Below, piece by piece: positions 52,814 through 57,220 of a DNA stretch of 57,220 bases (positions are counted from its first letter, which is position 1; the number at the start of each line of letters is the position of its first letter). This stretch comes from Ruminococcus flavefaciens MA2007 (GTDB lineage Bacteria > Bacillota > Clostridia > Oscillospirales > Ruminococcaceae): contig NZ_JHXF01000023.1 of the NCBI RefSeq assembly GCF_000621845.1, forward strand, positions 1 to 57,220, written 5' to 3'. The translations under genes were made by a program, and so were the position numbers. The notes beneath the pieces are model-generated. The model had not been told where the DNA came from, did no database searches, and was given only the letters and a program-made list of their open reading frames with translations.

Positions 52814-53565
52814 TTGCTTGCCTTTCGGAACTCTGTCTCGAAGTCAGCTGAGTACAGCTTCGATAAAGAGCGGACGTCGCCGAGGAAGTCACCTACTGTT
52901 ATGAGTGCTGTTTTGGTTATTCCGTTTTTTTCGGCAGTCTCCGCGAGACTGCCTACTGTACAGCGGCATATCTTTTCATCTTCCCATGTTGCCTTGTACA
53001 CTATCGCCGCAGGAGTTTCGGCACTGTATCCGCCTTTTATGAGCCTTTCGGAAAGCTCCGCCAGCATTCCCGTACTGAGGAATATCACCATAGTCGCATG
53101 GTGAGCGGCAAGGCTCTCTATGCTTTCTTTTTCGGGGACAGGGGTTCGTCCTGCCATTCGCGTGAGAATAACGGTCTGTGACACGTCAGGGAGAGTATAT
53201 TCAGCTTTCAGAGCCGCCGCTGCTCCGCAGAATGAGCTTACCCCCGGACACACATCATAGCCGATACCCAGTCTGTCAAGCCTGTCCATCTGCTCGCGGA
53301 CAGCCCCATACACACAGGGATCTCCCGTGTGGAGACGGACTGTGGTATTGCCGCTGTTTTCGGCTTTTTCCATAACGGCAATGACCTCGTCGAGAGTCAT
53401 TACAGCACTGTTATGTGTCTCACAGCCGCTCTTTGTATAGTCCAATAATTGGGGATTTACAAGAGAGCCTGCATATATCACAACGTCAGCTTCTTCAAGG
53501 AGCTTCTTTCCGCGCATGGTTATAAGGTCAGCCGCACCGCTGCCTGCGCCAACAAAGTGTACCAT
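52810..53565 (-). CDS. cbiF: Precorrin-4 / cobalt-precorrin-4 C11-methyltransferase
   Basis: 251 residues, tetrapyrrole methylase fold. VHFVGAGSGAADLITMRGKKLLEEA, VIYAGSLVNPQLLDY, RLHTGDPCVYGAVREQMDRL and VCPGVSSFCGAAAAL match CbiF/CobM. It starts one base after the cbiD stop. Confidence 0.96.
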   Translation of the reverse strand: MVHFVGAGSGAADLITMRGKKLLEEADVVIYAGSLVNPQLLDYTKSGCETHNSAVMTLDEVIAVMEKAENSGNTTVRLHTGDPCVYGAVREQMDRLDRLGIGYDVCPGVSSFCGAAAALKAEYTLPDVSQTVILTRMAGRTPVPEKESIESLAAHHATMVIFLSTGMLAELSERLIKGGYSAETPAAIVYKATWEDEKICRCTVGSLAETAEKNGITKTALITVGDFLGDVRSLSKLYSADFETEFRKASK

Positions 53566-53566
53566 A

Positions 53567-54694
53567 TCATTTCACCGCCAAATCAAGTATCTCGTCTGCG
53601 TATTGCGTTTTCAGAAGCATATCGTGCTGATAGGAGAATATCACCGCGCCCACTTTAGCTTCTCCCTTGGCTCTTGCCTGTAAATAACCGTGGATACGCT
53701 CCGTAAGTATATCAAGGAGCTTCTGCTCCTGACCGCTCTCATAAAGGATATCAAGGGCTGCGTCAGTTGTTGCGCAGTCGCTTAGCCTGCAAAGCAGATT
53801 GTTATCCAGACCTGCAAGAGCTCCGCAGGCAATAAGAGTTTCCATTCTGCCGTCAGCATAGGAGGAATGGGTGTTCATGATACCAGAGCCCAGCTTGACC
53901 AGCTTGCCGATATGACCGTATATCAGGATATTCTTAAACCCAAGTGTTATTCCGATGTCGATAGCGTCGCCTATAAAATTACTGCACATGACACACTGCT
54001 CGCTGAGCTGCGGCAGCTTTTCGGATACGAACCTCTCGCTGTAGTTTCCCACCGTAAGCACAAGAACGCTTCTGCCCTCTTTTCGGCGGATATTCGCCTC
54101 TGTGCGGATAGTTTCTATCAGGGCGGAGCTGCTCATGGGCTCGACTATCCCCGTAGTTCCGATTATGGATATACCGCCCACTATACCGATACGGGGATTG
54201 AAGGTCTTTTTCGCCAACTCCTCCCCCTTCGGAACAGATATGACGACTCTGAAGCCGCCGCGGTATTCCTGCATTTCTGCGGCGTCATTCACGGACTGTG
54301 CTATCATTTTTCGCGGTACGGAGTTTATAGCTGCCGCTCCCACAGGCTGGTCAAGTCCTGCCTTCGTGACTGTACCTACACCCTTTCCGCCGATTATCTC
54401 CACACCGCTGTCAATAAGCGAGACCTCCGCAATTATCTCGATACCATTGGTGATATCGGGATCGTCGCCGCTGTCCTTTATAACAGTGCAGGAGGCTGTT
54501 TTACCGTTTATTGTACAATCGGATATTTCAAGCCGCAGACGCTCGCCTTTCGGAAGAAGTATATCTGCGTACTTCACTTTCTGTCCTGTGAGAAGCGCCT
54601 CTGCGGCAGCCTTTGCAGCAGCCGCGGCACAGGAGCCCGTTGTGTAGCCGCAGCGCATTTTCTTTGTACCGCAGTATATGAATCTTTCTTCCAT
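53567..54694 (-). CDS. cbiD: Cobalt-precorrin-5B C1-methyltransferase
   Basis: 375 residues. MRCGYTTGSCAAAAAKAA is the family signature, with GIEIIAEVSLIDSGVEIIGGKGVGTVTKAGL and GTTGIVEPMSS further on. It methylates C1 in the anaerobic pathway. Ribosome site GGGAGGTG lies 4 nt before the ATG. It is the first of fifteen genes with no gap longer than one base. Confidence 0.96.
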   Translation of the reverse strand: MEERFIYCGTKKMRCGYTTGSCAAAAAKAAAEALLTGQKVKYADILLPKGERLRLEISDCTINGKTASCTVIKDSGDDPDITNGIEIIAEVSLIDSGVEIIGGKGVGTVTKAGLDQPVGAAAINSVPRKMIAQSVNDAAEMQEYRGGFRVVISVPKGEELAKKTFNPRIGIVGGISIIGTTGIVEPMSSSALIETIRTEANIRRKEGRSVLVLTVGNYSERFVSEKLPQLSEQCVMCSNFIGDAIDIGITLGFKNILIYGHIGKLVKLGSGIMNTHSSYADGRMETLIACGALAGLDNNLLCRLSDCATTDAALDILYESGQEQKLLDILTERIHGYLQARAKGEAKVGAVIFSYQHDMLLKTQYADEILDLAVK

Positions 54695-54726
54695 GCCGCA
54701 CCTCCCGTTGAATTAATTATGTTTTT

Positions 54727-54755
54727 ATTTTACCATATTATAACTGTTAAGTCAA
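54727..54755 (-). promoter_or_regulatory. Promoter of the cobalamin biosynthesis operon
   Basis: On the minus strand -35 TTGACT (54750-54755), a 17-bp spacer and -10 TAAAAT (54727-54732). The start would be about 25-30 nt before the cbiD ATG, too short for a riboswitch; no B12 box is seen here. Confidence 0.75.
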
Positions 54756-54817
54756 TCATAATCGGATACAAAGCTTCTATTGGATAAGTAATATGATTTG
54801 AGATATTTTTCGTATAA

Positions 54818-54848
54818 AAAAACTCCCTGAATCACTCAGGGAGTTTTT
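54818..54848 (-). terminator. Terminator of the dockerin-CBM22-CE1 gene
   Basis: A 13-bp stem, AAAAACTCCCTGA (54818-54830) with TCAGGGAGTTTTT (54836-54848); on the minus strand a T-run follows. It separates the esterase gene from the cobalamin operon. Confidence 0.92.
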
Positions 54849-54868
54849 ATTGCTTAAAAAGCGTTTAA

Positions 54869-56725
54869 TTACTGGTTCTCATGGAAGAAGTATGGCAGAG
54901 CGTCATAGATGTAATGACGAACCTGCGGCCACCAGTGTACATTGCCATTTGCTTCGAGGAAGTAAAGGTTACCCTTTGAGAAATCGGCTGTGTATGTGAA
55001 CACATCTGTATTCTTCTTCAGCTCGTTTATCATCGGCACCATATTGCCGTATGCGATGTCTTTGGTACCTGTTGCAGCAAATACAAAGTACTCATTCTTC
55101 TTGAAGCCTGATTTTCTTGCTGAATTGAGGACCTTGCCTGCGCCGTCCCAGCAGTGACCTGACAGAGGCATGAAGTATGCAATAATATCGAGGTTATTAT
55201 TGAAGTTTGCCCATGTTGAGCCGCCGCCCATTGAGAATCCGCCGTATGCACGGTGATATCTTGATGCTTTAAGGCCTTCAATAGATATATTTCCGTTTGC
55301 ATATGTGGAGTACTTGTTTTCAACGTAAGGAATTATAGACTTGCGCATTTCCTCCCAAACGCCGTCAGCACTTGGAGCCTTGTTGAATGTTGGAGTTACA
55401 ACGATCATCGGCTCTATATCGCCGTTTGCGATCATGTTATCAAGCATGATGTCGATATTGATGTTATTGTCGTTGAAGCAGGTCTCCTCGCTCTCTCCGC
55501 CGCCGTGCATGAGGTAGAATACGTTGTACTTCTTGGACTTGTCATAGCCATATGGAAGATATACGTACATATTCTTGTTGCCGTTGATACCGTTGTAGTT
55601 TTCCTTGACAACAGTACCGTGTTTTGCAGGCTGCTTGAAGTAGCTGTCAGGCGCTGCCTTATACTGTGGATTTGCATTGTATTTGAAGTTGCTTACCTTT
55701 ATTTCGCCGACTGTACCGCCGCCTGTTGTAACTGTAGATTTTACGCCCTCGGCTGCGAACTGAACGTCATCAACATAGAAATTGAATGTTCCTTCAGTTG
55801 ACTCGATATATAATATAGGCTCATTTGCGTCCTCAGGGATAGTAAATGATGTATTCTCAAGCTTTGTCCACTTCTTGCCCTCAGCATCAGCCTTAGCAAT
55901 GTTGACATAAACTGCCTCATTGGAAGAGTCCTTGTACTGGAGCTGGAGCTTCATCTCCTGAGCCGAGTCAGTAGGCTGCATTACTGCTGCCGAGAAGCTG
56001 TATGTACCGCCGGGCTTGAACTCGCTTCCGAGTACGTAGTTGATACCGTTCCATGCAGCCGATCTGCCTGAAACTTTTACAGACTTGCTGCCTGAGTAGA
56101 AGTGGTCGCTCTCAGAAGCTACAGAAGCGCCGCCTCTTCCTTCCCAGCCGTTTTCGCCTGATTCAAATGACTCCTTTTTGGTGTCAATTGAAGGAACAGT
56201 AGTAGTTGTTGTTGTTGTCGTTGTGGTCGTAGTGGTTGTTGTGGTGGAAGTCGTAGATGTGGTTGTTGTTGTTGTTGTTTCTGTAGTAGTCGTTGTAGAC
56301 TTAGTGGTAGTTGAAGTTGTTGTCGGAGTAGTTGTTGTAGTTGTTGAAACAGGATCGGTATTTCCCTGAGCTATGCTCTCGGGAAGTTCCTTGATAAGTC
56401 CCAGCAGGTATTTCTGTATAGCAAGAGCGTCCATATTTGTGATACCGTCACCGCTGTTGCTTACGTCGCCGTTTGCCATACCCTGTTCTGTAATACCGCC
56501 GTCCTTGCCGACGCCGTATTTGTCAGGATTTGCAAGGCACTGCATGATCAGGACGATATCTGCGAAGTCTACCTGCTGATCGCAGTTTGAATCGCCCCAG
56601 AGTTTAACGTCTGTGCTTGCCGCATCGGCTGCCTGTTTTATAGGCAGACTGGCAAACGAAGTCCATAGCATTGAACAGGTCATCAAACCGGTCAATGCGC
56701 GTTTGAATTTGTTTGTTCTTTTCAT
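54869..56725 (-). CDS. Cellulosomal esterase: dockerin-CBM22-CE1
   Basis: 618 residues. Signal peptide (about 1-36); type I dockerin (about 40-112: GDSNCDQQVDFADIVLIMQC, GDVSNSGDGITNMDALAIQK); a long Thr-rich linker (about 120-170); CBM22 (about 172-320, beginning ESGENGWEGRGGASV); CE1 esterase (about 340-615) with Ser498 in GGFSMGG, ATGTKDIAYG and VHWW. It is closely related in dockerin, CBM22 and CE1 to the xylanase-esterase at 5768, but without GH modules and with the dockerin at the N-terminus. It probably releases feruloyl or acetyl groups from xylan. TTAGGAGG precedes the ATG. Confidence 0.93.
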   Translation of the reverse strand: MKRTNKFKRALTGLMTCSMLWTSFASLPIKQAADAASTDVKLWGDSNCDQQVDFADIVLIMQCLANPDKYGVGKDGGITEQGMANGDVSNSGDGITNMDALAIQKYLLGLIKELPESIAQGNTDPVSTTTTTTPTTTSTTTKSTTTTTETTTTTTTSTTSTTTTTTTTTTTTTTTTVPSIDTKKESFESGENGWEGRGGASVASESDHFYSGSKSVKVSGRSAAWNGINYVLGSEFKPGGTYSFSAAVMQPTDSAQEMKLQLQYKDSSNEAVYVNIAKADAEGKKWTKLENTSFTIPEDANEPILYIESTEGTFNFYVDDVQFAAEGVKSTVTTGGGTVGEIKVSNFKYNANPQYKAAPDSYFKQPAKHGTVVKENYNGINGNKNMYVYLPYGYDKSKKYNVFYLMHGGGESEETCFNDNNINIDIMLDNMIANGDIEPMIVVTPTFNKAPSADGVWEEMRKSIIPYVENKYSTYANGNISIEGLKASRYHRAYGGFSMGGGSTWANFNNNLDIIAYFMPLSGHCWDGAGKVLNSARKSGFKKNEYFVFAATGTKDIAYGNMVPMINELKKNTDVFTYTADFSKGNLYFLEANGNVHWWPQVRHYIYDALPYFFHENQ

Positions 56726-57145
56726 TAAGTATTCCTCCTAATTTAATATTCCCCTGTTTTATATCTTTTAGGCTATTCAGCCTATACTAATATAATATCA
56801 TATAAGAATATGATTATCAACTCAAAATATGATAGAAAGGTGGACAAAATGTATATTTTACAGCATTATATACATCAACTTGTAAAATACAATAGCATAT
56901 ATAGTACGTATTGTTCAACTTGCAGTGTACTTCATTTTACTATTCAGTACTTTATTTTACTATTAATCTACTTACTTTCCTCGCAAAACTTTACCGCTTA
57001 CATGAACTATGTCCCTTTTTTGAATTGATTACGCATATCACAAATGCCGAATTTCAGGCAGAATAAGTGCGGTCAAATGCTAACGCTCATATTGAAGCTG
57101 TAATAATACTGAAAAAAGTGCCCGCTAACCATAGTGCTTATACAG
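56726..57145. other. Intergenic region upstream of the CE1 esterase gene
   Basis: AT-rich, with no convincing gene. Besides the promoter at 56792-56820 it holds a leader hairpin TAGGCT-ATTC-AGCCTA (56770-56785). The 72-codon ORF at 56810-57028 lacks a ribosome site and has a composition like random AT-rich DNA. Confidence 0.5.
56792..56820 (-). promoter_or_regulatory. Promoter of the dockerin-CBM22-CE1 gene
   Basis: On the minus strand -35 TTGATA (56815-56820), a 17-bp spacer and -10 TATTAT (56792-56797). Confidence 0.65.
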
Positions 57146-57220
57146 AAGTTTTATGCTTATTATTGAGAGAACCCCTTTTGAAAAAGGGGCTTCTCTCAAA
57201 CTCTCTCCCTAAAACTTTCA
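57146..57220. repeat. Second copy of the 75-bp hairpin repeat, cut by window edge
   Basis: Matches 4271-4345 in 74 of 75 bases, same orientation, including the hairpin GAGAGAA...TTCTCTC around CCCCTTTTGAAAAAGGGG. The element probably continues beyond the window. Confidence 0.88.

Noticed and set aside
53867..54787. 306-codon plus-strand ORF opposite cbiD
   Set aside because: Antisense to a clearly conserved gene, no ribosome site, Cys/Tyr-rich composition typical of shadow frames.
56178..56369. Plus-strand ORF of almost pure valine
   Set aside because: It is the antisense of the Thr-rich linker of the dockerin-CBM22-CE1 gene; its composition only reflects ACN codons read backwards.
56810..57028. 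72-codon ORF in the right-hand intergenic region
   Set aside because: AT-rich composition, no ribosome site and no recognisable motif; probably chance.
1..57220. CRISPR arrays, tRNA and rRNA genes, prophage or plasmid functions
   Set aside because: Looked for by eye on both strands; no evenly spaced short repeats, cloverleaf-like sequences, integrase or phage structural genes were recognised.

Overview
The window looks like chromosomal DNA of a cellulosome-forming Ruminococcus, most likely of the R. flavefaciens group. This is inferred from content: seven secreted proteins carry type I dockerin modules, several have long Thr-rich linkers, and one xylanase chains GH11, CBM22, GH10, dockerin and CE1 esterase modules. 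Promoters are mostly near-consensus sigma-A boxes and ribosome sites are strong AGGAGG types, as expected of a Firmicute. No tRNA, rRNA, CRISPR array or prophage was recognised.

Layout. 1-330: edge of an IS200/IS605 element. 382-837: an AlbA/Schlafen-type protein. 1003-13504: extracellular genes (a giant BspA-like LRR-dockerin protein, the five-module xylanase-esterase, an unknown dockerin protein and a smaller LRR-dockerin protein), interrupted by a repeat-rich spacer and a GNAT acetyltransferase with a possible leader peptide. 13668-17280: a YtrA-type GntR regulator, ABC ATPase and permease. 17432-19972: an unknown dockerin protein. 20110-27365: one operon for an ABC exporter, a secreted serine hydrolase and a two-component system. 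28046-31866: an adenylate-forming ligase translationally coupled to a secreted GDSL hydrolase with a dockerin. 31910-33392: an MFS efflux gene behind a 12-residue leader peptide and mutually exclusive RNA hairpins. 33472-34902: a GGDEF protein.

35169-54694 is devoted to cobalamin. Fifteen nearly gapless genes (cbiD-F-G-H-J-ET-A, cobT-U-S-C, cbiB, cobD, cbiP, cbiC) run on the minus strand from a promoter near 54750. They cover most of the anaerobic corrin ring pathway and the nucleotide loop. A cobalamin riboswitch with its own promoter and terminator then controls a second unit: a CbiK-type chelatase carrying a lipoprotein signal, a NEAT-like lipoprotein, a BtuF-like binding protein, a BtuC-like permease and a BtuD-like ATPase with an extra C-terminal domain. 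The exported chelatase and NEAT-like lipoprotein suggest capture or processing of cobalt or tetrapyrroles at the cell surface. 54869-56725 encodes a dockerin-CBM22-CE1 esterase related to the esterase end of the large xylanase. The window ends in a copy of the repeat found at 4271.

Most worth checking: the leader peptide and switching hairpins before the MFS gene; the surface CbiK / NEAT-like / ABC unit; the ligase-GDSL-dockerin pair with its structured leader and PYGRMH tail; and the dockerin proteins of unknown function. Boundaries, folds and promoters were read by eye, with no alignments or folding programs.
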